Positions 50,041-58,616 of a stretch of 58,616 bases of DNA are shown piece by piece (the first letter of the stretch is position 1; the number at the start of each line of letters is the position of its first letter). The notes under the pieces are model-generated. The model did not search any database. It saw nothing but the letters and a program-made list of their open reading frames with translations, and had not been told where the DNA came from. The DNA is from Akkermansia sp. Its GTDB lineage: Bacteria; Verrucomicrobiota; Verrucomicrobiia; Verrucomicrobiales; Akkermansiaceae. A program made the translations under genes and the position numbers. The stretch spans positions 1 to 58,616 of the forward strand of contig JAFSFD010000046.1 in assembly GCA_017435365.1 (NCBI GenBank). The letters are read 5' to 3'.

Positions 50041-52806
50041 ATGAGCGAAAACTTGGAAGACAATCTTGCTACAGCGAATTGCCTACGCATACTTTCCGCC
50101 TTGGTGGGAAAGGGGGGCGAGTTTGGCCTCCCGGATACACCAGTAGCCCGGTTCGAGTGGATATGTTGTTTAATACTTATGGCGAGTTATATTGCCACCA
50201 AGGGAGAGAGTCCAGAAAAGGCTGACAAGATAATCGATTATGTTTCCAAGAATCGCAACCTTCTGCTTGAGTCTCCCGCATATTCGGAGGATGAACTAAA
50301 ACACATACTTGATTATAGACGAGTGTACTTCTGTTCGCTGAATACAACCGGGATGGCATACGTATTGGCGGAACTAATCGACAAGGCTACTAAATACGGA
50401 CATTTCGTGCGATTAAAGAGTGGAGAGGAATCCCAGGTATCAAAGGTGGATTTTGACAGTCTGAAGAGTTATAGACTTCTGGAATATGTAGCCAGCGATG
50501 AAAAGCTTGCATCTCTTGCAACAAGCTTGACTATTCTGTCCGACCCCTTGGGGGCCTTTCAGGAAACCATAGCAGAGAAAACCAATATTGACGATTCTCA
50601 ACATCTTACGCCTGACATTCAGAAGTCGGCCCTCTCCGATAAAAAGCTCGCAATCAAACCATTGAACGACTCTTCAGGAACCGGAGATGATTTAGCTCCC
50701 GCAAAAGGCGAGGTTGCAACAGCTCAATTCATCAAAATAACAACGATGTTGACCGACTCCTCAGTGAAATATGGTCTGCCGAATACATCGATTGCAATGT
50801 TTGAGCTGCAATGCTATATAATATGCAGGATTTGTGACGTAGTGACGGGGGGGAAGTACACTGAATTAACAGATAAAATACTTGATTACGTTTCTTCACA
50901 TCGGGAGTTGCTACCCAATTCTCCCAACTATGTAAAATCGGAACTAAAAGACATTTTGGCGTACAGGCTGGGAATGTACGAAGGTCAGCCCATTGCCATT
51001 GCAGTAATAGTGCTTGGTCGGATGATAGATGCTGCGAATAGGCGAGGCCATCTGACCGAGGTAAGAAAAAGAGACTATGAATTGATTGATGGAGGCGTGG
51101 ACAGCACCCAGTTGACACCATTCCTGTCGAATATGTTGTCAGGCAGTCCGTGTGTTGCTCTCTCCGTGTTTCTGCTGCATAATATCAATCCTGATGAGGC
51201 GGTAAGATTTGCAAAAAATACATTCAAAGGAGAAAATAAAGCAAATGTCAGCAATTCACAATCTACAGTTGCCCTCAACAATTCACAACAGCAAAAAAAG
51301 CAAAAATGCTCTCCGATTCTAAAACCGAAGAAACAATTATCATCAGAGCTAAGATCAGTCCGCGTTGCTGCTAATACGGAGTCAGGTAAAACCGCTAAAG
51401 CGCCTCATTCCGCAACTGTAAAAAAGCAAGGGGACGGATGGTTTTATTTCGCATTGGCGGTCATGATCCTTGCAGCTATTGTAATCTGCACGTTATGTGC
51501 ACCATTGGTTCGAGAGAGCAACCGACGAGATGCTACAGGACACAACCCACCAGTGACGGACTTTAACAATCCGACCGCTGTATCCACATCAACGCCAATA
51601 TCCAAAAAAGACAGAGTAACAACGTATCCTCAGCGGCAAAGCTTGAATGGTTACATTTCTCCACCATCAAAAGAGTCAGGAATGAGCAAAGAAGCGGCGC
51701 AAAACGCCATGTGGAAAGCTGTTATTGGTTCGGACGAAGATTCCGTAAAAAAAGCGGTCGCACAGGGAGCAGACGTCAACCACTGGAAGATTGAAAGGAC
51801 AAACAGATTCACCGCCCTTCAATATTCAGTCGGTGTTTGTGACTACGAAATGACTGAATGCTTGATTAGTCTCGGAGCTGACGTTCTTGTAAAAAATAGC
51901 GATTACCCCAACTTGTGGTCAATCCTAATTCGAAAAGACTTAACTCCAGCCGCAGAGAAAATCATAATGCTTCTCGTAGATAAAGGGCTTAATCCGAATG
52001 AACCTGGAGTTACTAAAGTCGATGAGCAGCTTAAGACCCAATTCAGGCGATTAGCAGACAAACATTACAAAAGTACCCCTACTAATGACATGATCTCGCA
52101 AGATATGGTTGATGAGGCTAAGAAAGACCATCTATCTAAGCTATATTCACTTGAAAAAGTGGAGATGCCTATTCTTAAACACTGTGCCACATGTGACTGC
52201 AAAAAGGCTATTGCCTATCTATTGAATCACGGCGCAAAAGCAGATGTTGATAAACCGAATTCACTGATAGGCGGAAGTGCACTATCTATGGCAGCTCGAA
52301 AGGGGAATATTGAAATTATGACCCTATTGTTGTCACACGGAGCCCGTGTCGATGAAGTTTCTCCCTTGCATAACGCAACGCCACTACATTTTGCCGTTTC
52401 AAGTGGACAATATGCAGCCACTGAGCTCTTGCTGAAACATGGAGCTTCTGTGAATCGGCAATTTGAAGACGGGACAGCATTACACACCGCAGCTCTTTCT
52501 GGAGATGTATCTATGCTTGAATTGCTGCTTAAATATGGAGCCTCCGTAAATCTGAAGTCTAAAAACGGAGGGTTCCTCCCATTGAGAATGGCATTAATGG
52601 GACAACGATTTGAAGCAGCAAAACTATTGATTGAAAGAGGTAGTCAGGTTTCAGTTCCTGACGAAATCGAAGGGGTTAGAGATGATGTTCTAATAGTGTT
52701 CTTAACCGAAGAGGTTGATCCTATGTGGAAAGGTCTTTTGACTGACAAACAATGGAAACAGGCGATTCGCGCCACAGATGCATGGGTAAGCAAAACTATT
52801 AAGTAG
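50041..52806 (+). CDS. Large ankyrin-repeat membrane protein with duplicated N-terminal domain
   Basis: 921 aa. A domain of about 165 residues occurs twice, at 12-178 and 228-396: both copies share a GLP[DN]T stretch followed by a Cys-rich hydrophobic helix, D(K)IIDYVS-type helices (KIIDYVSKNRNLLLESP / KILDYVSSHRELLPNSP), and EL-D-IL-YR. A Lys/Gln-rich linker leads to one membrane segment at 467-490, then about five ankyrin repeats from 553 to 870 (clear ones are GSALSMAARKGNIEIMTLLL, TPLHFAVSSGQYAATELLL and TALHTAALSGDVSMLELLL). The duplicated domain is not recognised. Codon use is AT-richer than the core. The UPF0489 gene follows 12 bases later, so they probably work together. Confidence 0.8.
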   Translation: MSENLEDNLATANCLRILSALVGKGGEFGLPDTPVARFEWICCLILMASYIATKGESPEKADKIIDYVSKNRNLLLESPAYSEDELKHILDYRRVYFCSLNTTGMAYVLAELIDKATKYGHFVRLKSGEESQVSKVDFDSLKSYRLLEYVASDEKLASLATSLTILSDPLGAFQETIAEKTNIDDSQHLTPDIQKSALSDKKLAIKPLNDSSGTGDDLAPAKGEVATAQFIKITTMLTDSSVKYGLPNTSIAMFELQCYIICRICDVVTGGKYTELTDKILDYVSSHRELLPNSPNYVKSELKDILAYRLGMYEGQPIAIAVIVLGRMIDAANRRGHLTEVRKRDYELIDGGVDSTQLTPFLSNMLSGSPCVALSVFLLHNINPDEAVRFAKNTFKGENKANVSNSQSTVALNNSQQQKKQKCSPILKPKKQLSSELRSVRVAANTESGKTAKAPHSATVKKQGDGWFYFALAVMILAAIVICTLCAPLVRESNRRDATGHNPPVTDFNNPTAVSTSTPISKKDRVTTYPQRQSLNGYISPPSKESGMSKEAAQNAMWKAVIGSDEDSVKKAVAQGADVNHWKIERTNRFTALQYSVGVCDYEMTECLISLGADVLVKNSDYPNLWSILIRKDLTPAAEKIIMLLVDKGLNPNEPGVTKVDEQLKTQFRRLADKHYKSTPTNDMISQDMVDEAKKDHLSKLYSLEKVEMPILKHCATCDCKKAIAYLLNHGAKADVDKPNSLIGGSALSMAARKGNIEIMTLLLSHGARVDEVSPLHNATPLHFAVSSGQYAATELLLKHGASVNRQFEDGTALHTAALSGDVSMLELLLKYGASVNLKSKNGGFLPLRMALMGQRFEAAKLLIERGSQVSVPDEIEGVRDDVLIVFLTEEVDPMWKGLLTDKQWKQAIRATDAWVSKTIK

Positions 52807-52818
52807 AGCTTGTGACAC

Positions 52819-53901
52819 ATGCCAAAAATTATAGAGAATTTAGATTGCAACGATGCTATTTATTCGGAAGTCCCCGAGTATTGTTTTGAACACAGAAATA
52901 CAAGTCTGTATAAGATAGACTGTTCAGGTAAGTCTATTTACGTATTTGAGTGCCACTCTGCTGCGTTGAAAGCCTGGAAGGAGATTACTTCGAATCATCC
53001 TATTGATGTTATAACTTTTGATGAACATACGGACACGCATCCACCGTTGTGGGGATATTGTGTGCACGCGCTGAAACACGATGAAGATGCTTTGGTTAGG
53101 CTTCTTGATGCATCCAGGGTAAATCAAACAGATAATTTCATCTCCGGACTTTATCAAAAAATAGATGCTCATTCAACTCCATATTTCGATTTTAGAATGC
53201 TCAAACACGACGAGCATATAACAACCGCTGTTTATTGGAACATAATCAGGAGAGCATATATTTGCGCATCTCGGAGTTCTCGTCCAGAGATATTAGTTTC
53301 AAATGTAGACTTGCTGAATGTTTACAACAATATCATCCAAGTCAAAGATGTTTTCACTGTGCCTAATTATCCAGAAGTGTTTCGAAAATGCGATTTTTTT
53401 GAAGATTTTGTAGAACTGCATCGAAAGATGTCCGTTAATTTGGATGACGAAACAATTAATCGCATTACGAGACAGATTCCTCTTTCTGATGATTTCATCC
53501 TGGATATAGACTTAGATTACTTTCAGACCCCATTTATACTCGACCGTCCATTTGATTCCATGCCGCTATTCTGCCGTCTGATACAGAAGGCTAAGGCAAT
53601 TACAATAGCAACAGAAACAGAATGCGTTCAAGAGCAAGTTGACAAATACAGCTCTATATACAATCGGATAAACGAGACTTGTATGAGCCTTTCGTGCAAA
53701 AACCCTCTTCGAAAGGGGTGGGATTCTCGCAAATTGTTACAATATCTCCTTGAGTTAATAGAATACGTTCTATCTGGTCAATGGGAGAAAGAATGCAAGC
53801 AGGAAGAAATTAACAAAACAATAAGAAGACGTATGTTGGAGGGTATAGATGAAAGTGCCAAACCTTTAATTTCTGCTGCATCAAAGGTTATGCAGACATG
53901 A
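52819..53901 (+). CDS. UPF0489-family protein
   Basis: 360 aa. The motif FDEHTDTH (67-74) followed by DDFILDIDLDYF (224-235) is the metal-ligand-like pattern of the UPF0489 (C5orf22) family, which has an arginase/deacetylase-like core; a hydrolase activity is plausible but not established. The C-terminal third is helical and Lys/Glu-rich. Located 12 bases after the ankyrin gene; its stop overlaps the start of a 59-aa ORF. AT-rich, consistent with transfer. Confidence 0.72.
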   Translation: MPKIIENLDCNDAIYSEVPEYCFEHRNTSLYKIDCSGKSIYVFECHSAALKAWKEITSNHPIDVITFDEHTDTHPPLWGYCVHALKHDEDALVRLLDASRVNQTDNFISGLYQKIDAHSTPYFDFRMLKHDEHITTAVYWNIIRRAYICASRSSRPEILVSNVDLLNVYNNIIQVKDVFTVPNYPEVFRKCDFFEDFVELHRKMSVNLDDETINRITRQIPLSDDFILDIDLDYFQTPFILDRPFDSMPLFCRLIQKAKAITIATETECVQEQVDKYSSIYNRINETCMSLSCKNPLRKGWDSRKLLQYLLELIEYVLSGQWEKECKQEEINKTIRRRMLEGIDESAKPLISAASKVMQT

Positions 53902-54077
53902 GAGTAGGTATTCACCATGATCAAGTGAACAGCTTTTTCCTGAATGCCGGTAAAAATTGGGCTTTGTTTGGCATTACATGGGACTGTTTTCTCATTAATA
54001 CATCGGTTTTTCGTGCGCCGTTCCACATGTGTCCCAAAGATTATGGAAAAATAGTCCTAAACAACATAAAGGCATAG
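53898..54077 (+). CDS. 59-aa ORF coupled to the UPF0489 gene
   Basis: Starts in the ATGA overlap with the UPF0489 stop; begins MRVGIHHDQVNSFFLNAGKN and contains WALFGITWDCFLIN. Soluble, with two cysteines. The overlap suggests translational coupling. The stretch 54078-54258 after it holds no ORF but several repeats. Family unknown. Confidence 0.5.
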   Translation: MRVGIHHDQVNSFFLNAGKNWALFGITWDCFLINTSVFRAPFHMCPKDYGKIVLNNIKA

Positions 54078-54205
54078 TATTCTGTGTGAAAATTCGTAGT
54101 GGGGTATCAGACGCCTCACCATCGGCAGTAAGTTTTCATTTGTGTCTCTATCGGCGTAAGCCACTAACTTTCAATTTGTCAATCGTAAATTGTCAATTGT
54201 AAATC

Positions 54206-54233
54206 CACGTGTCCCAAATCTTTGGGACACGTG
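54206..54233. repeat. 13-bp perfect hairpin
   Basis: CACGTGTCCCAAA and TTTGGGACACGTG separated by only TC. It is preceded by an AATTTGTCAAT-like AT-rich repeat and followed by two tandem copies of GCCGTTCAGTGAC. A related TGTGTCCCAAAGA lies at 54029-54041 inside the 59-aa ORF. It could terminate the ankyrin operon, but has no T-run. Confidence 0.6.
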
Positions 54234-54268
54234 TGGCGCCGTTCAGTGACGCCGTTCAGTGACTGTAT

Positions 54269-55580
54269 CAGGGCAAACGCATTTGAGTAGTGTCATACAA
54301 GATGGCGATTTAAGCTCCCGGAAATTCGCTTTAATTTACATTGAGCGGATTATCGTAAAAATCTAGTTTTCTTGAAGTTATAGAGCATTTGTGTTATAAT
54401 GGACAAATGTATAGACTTATTGGCGAATTAGAGGCTGTCGAAGACCCACGCACCGGAAATGCGAAGAAACATAAGCTTGGAGATATCCTTTTCATTGCAA
54501 TAGCAGCGGGCGTTGCCGATGCTGATACCTGGAATCAAATCGAGGATTATGCCGTGGAGCATGAAGACTTTTTCAGGCAATATCTGGAACTGCCCGCTGG
54601 CATTCCGTCTCACGATACATTCAACCGCGTCTTTGCTATCATGGATCCGGTTGTGTTGGAAAAGAATTACCAGAATTGGATTCGGCAGTTTGTAAAAATA
54701 AAGGAAGGCTCAATTATAAGCATTGATGGTAAAACTATTCGAGGAGCAGGAACAAAGGATGATGAAGGGTATGCGCACATGTTGAGTGCCTGTCTGAGTG
54801 ATGAAGGTATATCGTTGGGACAGCTTAACGTTGGTAAGAAGACAAATGAAATCTCCGTTATTCCACAATTGCTTGATATGCTGGATATCAAAGGGTGTAT
54901 CGTCACAGCTGATGCCATGGGGTGTCAAAAGGAAGTTGTCAGAAAGATAGTAAAAGAGAAAAAGGCATCCTATGTATTAGCTGTAAAAGATAACCAGAGA
55001 AATTTATACGAGCAGATACTGGAGACTGCGAAAATGGTGCGTCCCAGCAGCATTTTTACAGAAGTGGACGCAGGGCATGGGCGAGTGGAGGAACGAGTAT
55101 ATCGAATATACCGGGATTTGAGTTTTATCACCGGGGTATGGAATTGGGAGAAACTGGCCGCTCTGGTAGTAGTGGAAAGCTCACGTTACAACAAAAAGAA
55201 GCAGACAGAAAGTGTAGAGAAACGCTGCTACATAACGAATTTACCAAAAGGGAGTAGCGCAACCATAACTCACGCGATTCGTAATCATTGGCAGGTTGAA
55301 AGCATGCATTGGGTACTTAATGTAGTATTCGGTGAAGATGCCTGTCGAAAGAGAGTGTACAATGCTGCAGAAAATTACTCCCGAATGATGAAGGTGGTAT
55401 TGAGCTTACTACGCCACCATAAGAAAAAGACAGGAGGAACAAAATCGCTGGCGAGAATGAGAAAACAGGCTGCTTGGAATACCAGCGTGCTGGAGGAAAT
55501 CCTCTTCAGTGCTTTGGAGTCAAAAAACAGAGCGGAAGAGAGTCAATAAGAAAACACGACATCGAAATGCGTTTGCCCTG
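54269..55580 (+). mobile_element. Intact ISAs1-family insertion sequence, 1312 bp
   Basis: Terminal inverted repeats CAGGGCAAACGCATTT (54269-54284) and its exact complement (55565-55580). Flanked on both sides by the direct repeat GTGACTGTAT (54259-54268 and 55581-55590), a 10-bp target duplication. It carries one complete transposase gene. Both ends and the duplication are perfect, suggesting a fairly recent insertion and a probably mobile copy. Confidence 0.93.
54407..55549 (+). CDS. ISAs1-family transposase
   Basis: 380 aa; DDE enzyme of the H-repeat-associated/ISAs1 family. N-terminal DPRTGNAKKHKLGDILFIAI, then catalytic Asp in SIDGKTIRGAG, second Asp in VTADAMGCQKE, and Glu in HWQVESMHWVLNVVFGED. 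The ATG at 54407 is favoured: TTGAAG (54372-54377), 17 bases, TATAAT (54395-54400) lie 6 bases before it. A TTG at 54389 is an alternative. Confidence 0.93.
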   Translation: MYRLIGELEAVEDPRTGNAKKHKLGDILFIAIAAGVADADTWNQIEDYAVEHEDFFRQYLELPAGIPSHDTFNRVFAIMDPVVLEKNYQNWIRQFVKIKEGSIISIDGKTIRGAGTKDDEGYAHMLSACLSDEGISLGQLNVGKKTNEISVIPQLLDMLDIKGCIVTADAMGCQKEVVRKIVKEKKASYVLAVKDNQRNLYEQILETAKMVRPSSIFTEVDAGHGRVEERVYRIYRDLSFITGVWNWEKLAALVVVESSRYNKKKQTESVEKRCYITNLPKGSSATITHAIRNHWQVESMHWVLNVVFGEDACRKRVYNAAENYSRMMKVVLSLLRHHKKKTGGTKSLARMRKQAAWNTSVLEEILFSALESKNRAEESQ

Positions 55581-55598
55581 GTGACTGTATTAATATTC

Positions 55599-55626
55599 TT
55601 GACAATTGCTCTGCAATGTGCATAAT
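55599..55626 (+). promoter_or_regulatory. Promoter of the AAA+/subtilase pair
   Basis: TTGACA (55599-55604), 16-base spacer, CATAAT (55621-55626), 11 bases before the ATG at 55638. It lies 8 bases past the IS target duplication, so the insertion just missed it. Confidence 0.7.
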
Positions 55627-55637
55627 TCCCGATAGGC

Positions 55638-56600
55638 ATGGCAACGGCAGAACAGATTATGTCTCTTATACGATCTCACACACGTGACGATCGGGAGCAT
55701 TTCTATACTGTTGCTCTACAAATTGCCTCAACAGAGGCACGCAAGGGCCATCAGGCATTTGCAAATGATATTCGCAAGGCTTTCAAAACGGTTGAGAGAG
55801 AAACGAAATCCAAGCAAGTATTGATTCCTGACGATATGCAGGACGTGCTTGCTTTGCGTACTCCCGACAGGTTCCGTAATCAACTCGTATTAGCTGAAGC
55901 AAATCAAAAGCGGGTTGAGCGAATAATGCACGAGTATGTGCAGCAGGAAGTGCTCAGACAACATGGATTGAGTAATCGTCGCAAGATTTTATTAGCGGGG
56001 CCACCGGGAACGGGGAAGACTATGACTGCCAATGTCCTCGCTAATACGCTACATTTGCCCATGGTCGCCGTGCATCTCGATATGATTCTTTCCCGCTACA
56101 TGGGAGAGAGTAGTGCGAAACTTCATCAAGTGTTTGAGTTTATCGCGAAGAATAGGGCACTCTATTTGTTCGATGAATTTGATACTTTGGGCGGTGAACG
56201 CGGTGGAAATGATATAGGCGAGATGCGTAGGGTGCTTAATACACTATTGTTGTGTATTGAACAAGATAAATCTGAAAGCATATTGGTTGCTGCCACAAAT
56301 AAGCCAAACATGCTGGACAGAGCCATCTTCCGTCGTTTCGATGATTGCATTGAGTTTTCTCTGCCTGATAGGAACGGGATTTCACAACTTATCCGCAATT
56401 CCTTGTCGACTTTCCTAACAGAGGATATATCCATTGATTCAATCGCAAAAAATTATGAGAACATAAGCTGCGCTGATGTAGTGAGCGCTTGCCACGATGC
56501 TGTTAAGATTGCTTTGTTGGAAGGTAAAGCGCAGGTAACTCAGCTTATTTTAGAGCAGTCATTTGCGGAGCGTTCAGCGGCGATAAAACTCCAAGAGTAA
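55638..56600 (+). CDS. ietA: AAA+ ATPase of an IetAS-like defence pair
   Basis: 320 aa. Walker A GPPGTGKT (121-128), Walker B LYLFDEFD (175-182), sensor 1 AATN (218-221), and arginine-finger region RAIFRRFDD (228-236), with a helical N-terminal 100 residues. It is followed 2 bases later by a subtilisin-like protease, the gene order of IetAS, reported as a plasmid stability system in Agrobacterium and later as an antiphage system. The AAA+ partner is thought to restrain or direct the protease. Assignment rests on pair architecture. Confidence 0.85.
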   Translation: MATAEQIMSLIRSHTRDDREHFYTVALQIASTEARKGHQAFANDIRKAFKTVERETKSKQVLIPDDMQDVLALRTPDRFRNQLVLAEANQKRVERIMHEYVQQEVLRQHGLSNRRKILLAGPPGTGKTMTANVLANTLHLPMVAVHLDMILSRYMGESSAKLHQVFEFIAKNRALYLFDEFDTLGGERGGNDIGEMRRVLNTLLLCIEQDKSESILVAATNKPNMLDRAIFRRFDDCIEFSLPDRNGISQLIRNSLSTFLTEDISIDSIAKNYENISCADVVSACHDAVKIALLEGKAQVTQLILEQSFAERSAAIKLQE

Positions 56601-56602
56601 AC

Positions 56603-58501
56603 ATGTCTGAGAAGTTACCACTACTCCTAGTCGCACAAGCAGGCGAACATATGGCATTTTCGCCCCCGAGCCAAGGCGGCTTTAAGACGATTGCGTATAC
56701 ATATGGCAATAGAGTAGAACATGCAAACAGGATTTTGCAGCAGTTTGACGAGATTGTCTATGAAGCCGCCCAAGAGAAGGTTAATAGAATATCTCTTAAG
56801 ACTCAGGATGGTAAGGATTTCCCTGTAGACCGATTGAACAAGAGCCAAATGGAACTTTTGGACTGGAGGGAGGTAGAAGATGGTTATACCGCAACAGTTC
56901 TTCTTCCTGAAAAGGCGGCTAAGAAATTGAGAAAGAAAATTACCGATTTTCGAGACATCAATACTAAGGAAACGAACAAACCCAAGAATGAAGATTTTGT
57001 GGGTAGAATTGGGGCGTTTCAACGCGCTATACCTGATTGGTATTGGAAAGATTCAGTAGTCACATTGCCGGAAGAAGAGGAAATTTGGATTGAAATATGG
57101 CTTACCAGAAAAGCTGATGAAACGGAGTCTAATGATTTTTTAGACCTGTGCAGATCAAACGGAATTATTCACGGCAAAGCTCCTTTGTGTTTTCCTGAGT
57201 GTTTAGTCTACATTATTCATGCTAACAGGTCAAAGTTAGCCGTATTAACAGCCAATCTTGCTTCCATTAAACAATGTCGAGCATGTCGTGAGTTAACCTC
57301 TTTGGTAACATCTGCATCACCGGCAGAACAGGCGCAATGGTCACGACATATAATTGAACGGTTGCAAACGCCTAGGGATGACGCTCCTCGTGTTTGTATT
57401 TTAGATTCCGGCTGCAATAGGCATCCTATACTTTCCCCTCTTATTCAAGACGGATTATTACTATGTGTTGATGATGGTAAGAGTGGCGCAGATTCACATA
57501 AAGATGGACATGGCACATCAATGGCAGGTATTGCCGCCTACGGCAATCTCAATCATGTAATGATGAATGCCAGTGGTACTGTGCGTCCCCACCCCATTGA
57601 ATCATGTCGTATATTTGGTTTAGCTAACAAGGATAAATTGCATGGAGAGGTAACTTTGCGAGCAGTTAGCTTAGTCGAGATTACGAGTCCAGAGTCACCT
57701 CGTGTATTTTGCATGGCCATTACGTCACCGCACCAAACGAAAGTATTGGGTAATCCGACTTCATGGTCTGCTGCACTAGACTCATCCGCTTCTATGTATG
57801 GGGAGGAAAGTAGTGATGGTCGGTTATTCATCATTTCTGCCGGCAATCGGACGGAGTATTTATGTACCCCAAGTGACATGGCTGCAACAGTCCAAAATCC
57901 GGCTCAGGCATGGAATGTTCTCTCTATCGGAGCAGTAACTCATTTGACCGAATACAATGATCCAAGTGTTCCGGCTAATGCCGAATTGTACGCAAAGGAT
58001 GGAGATCTTTCTCCTTGGTCAAGTAATTCTTCCCTATGGAAAGAATCTGCTCCCATAAAGCCCGATTTCCTTTGTGAGGGGGGGAACATTGTGTTAGTAG
58101 ACGGACAGGAGGATAAACCCGATGATTTGTGTTTACTTTCTCCCTACAAAGAGGAGTTCCGTTTACAATACATACCGTTTGAAGGTACTAGTTTAGCCTC
58201 GGGATTAGCAACACACATGGCTGCATGTATAATGCGTGAATATCCATCACTTCGCCCCGAAACAGTCCGTGCTTTACTGGTTCATTCTGCGGAATGGACA
58301 GACGAAATGAAACGCAAGTATTTACCGGCAAAGCCCTCTGCATCTTCCTATATGGCTTTGGCTAGAATGTGTGGACATGGAGAGGCAAGCTTATCCCGAG
58401 CCATGTCGTGCATGTCAAACAGTCTTACTCTTGTTCATGAGGGGGAATTAACGCCATATGGCATAAAGGATGGCAAAACGCGTTGGAATAATTATTTTTG
58501 A
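56603..58501 (+). CDS. ietS: Subtilisin-like serine protease of an IetAS-like defence pair
   Basis: 632 aa. The N-terminal 255 residues are a non-catalytic domain. The S8 triad is intact: Asp268 in VCILDSGCN, His303 in KDGHGTSMAG, oxyanion Asn415 in ISAGNR, and Ser530 in FEGTSLASGLA. No signal peptide, so it acts in the cytoplasm. Immediately follows the AAA+ gene. AT-rich relative to core genes. Confidence 0.87.
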   Translation: MSEKLPLLLVAQAGEHMAFSPPSQGGFKTIAYTYGNRVEHANRILQQFDEIVYEAAQEKVNRISLKTQDGKDFPVDRLNKSQMELLDWREVEDGYTATVLLPEKAAKKLRKKITDFRDINTKETNKPKNEDFVGRIGAFQRAIPDWYWKDSVVTLPEEEEIWIEIWLTRKADETESNDFLDLCRSNGIIHGKAPLCFPECLVYIIHANRSKLAVLTANLASIKQCRACRELTSLVTSASPAEQAQWSRHIIERLQTPRDDAPRVCILDSGCNRHPILSPLIQDGLLLCVDDGKSGADSHKDGHGTSMAGIAAYGNLNHVMMNASGTVRPHPIESCRIFGLANKDKLHGEVTLRAVSLVEITSPESPRVFCMAITSPHQTKVLGNPTSWSAALDSSASMYGEESSDGRLFIISAGNRTEYLCTPSDMAATVQNPAQAWNVLSIGAVTHLTEYNDPSVPANAELYAKDGDLSPWSSNSSLWKESAPIKPDFLCEGGNIVLVDGQEDKPDDLCLLSPYKEEFRLQYIPFEGTSLASGLATHMAACIMREYPSLRPETVRALLVHSAEWTDEMKRKYLPAKPSASSYMALARMCGHGEASLSRAMSCMSNSLTLVHEGELTPYGIKDGKTRWNNYF

Positions 58502-58540
58502 AAAAATGACATTATAACGTTTAAAATATGGTCGCATAAT

Positions 58541-58566
58541 GCATTTATTTACAGTATAATAAATGC
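58541..58566. promoter_or_regulatory. Inverted repeat after ietS
   Basis: GCATTTATT and AATAAATGC, 9 bp each, 8 bases apart; nearby GCATAATGC (58534-58542) and CGCATTATG (58586-58594) form a further inverted pair around the next start codon. It may be a terminator for ietS or an operator of the next gene. Confidence 0.5.
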
Positions 58567-58590
58567 GCTAACAAATATACCAAACGCATT

Positions 58591-58616
58591 ATGCAACCAC
58601 AAGCTCAGTTTGACAG
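58591..58616 (+). CDS. Start of a gene cut by the window end
   Basis: ATG followed by codons for QPQAQFD, running off the end. Too short to identify. Confidence 0.3.

Overview
The window reads as a GC-rich chromosome of a gut-type Verrucomicrobiota, most likely close to Akkermansia. This is inferred from gene content: type III glutamine synthetase, paired group-III-type phosphofructokinases, sialic-acid catabolism next to a phosphofructokinase operon, and an N-acetylhexosamine kinase/nucleotidyltransferase pair. No marker gene here fixes the species.

Layout. 1-11.2 kb: an array of unlike hairpins, a lipoprotein, a Ca2+-ATPase, and a five-gene minus-strand operon nanA - epimerase - pfk2 - dac-like - pfk1. 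Two members of that operon (pfk2 and dac-like) have lost the catalytic residues of their families. 11.3-12.5 kb: a small membrane protein divergent from gpmA. 12.5-20.7 kb: a plus-strand block of phage origin (410 aa, 1711 aa, terminase large subunit, 42-aa membrane peptide) closed by a terminator. 20.7-26.1 kb: minus-strand operon polA - yhcG - ispF - cinA - DUF3592. 27.2-28.1 kb: a solitary phage-type major capsid protein. 28.3-31 kb: four small membrane proteins in two related pairs. 31-40.3 kb: coaB-rsgA, lipoprotein-tyrA, an MFS carrier, glutamine synthetase III, and a hexosamine-1-phosphate salvage pair. 40.5-48.2 kb: a tightly packed seven-gene operon argC - ntrC-type regulator - GT-C protein - xseB - dxs - TPR - recO.

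At 48.3 kb a tRNA-Pro(GGG) gene marks a sharp change. Its 3' end is duplicated 168 bp downstream, and from there to the window end the DNA is AT-richer and accessory: small membrane proteins, a 921-aa ankyrin protein with a duplicated N-terminal domain, a UPF0489 protein with a coupled 59-aa ORF, an intact ISAs1-family element with a 10-bp target duplication, and an AAA+ ATPase/subtilase pair of the IetAS type. This looks like a tRNA-linked defence island whose far end and integrase lie outside the window.

The observations most worth following are: (i) terminase/large-protein and capsid genes kept intact but separated by housekeeping operons, which could be a domesticated phage or gene-transfer-agent-like system; (ii) the co-transcribed pseudo-phosphofructokinase and pseudo-carboxypeptidase; (iii) the ankyrin/UPF0489 module; (iv) several families of palindromic intergenic repeats; (v) many promoters whose -10 box lies only 6-11 bases before the start codon, implying leaderless or near-leaderless mRNAs. 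Functional statements rest on motif reading of the sequence; no database search was run.
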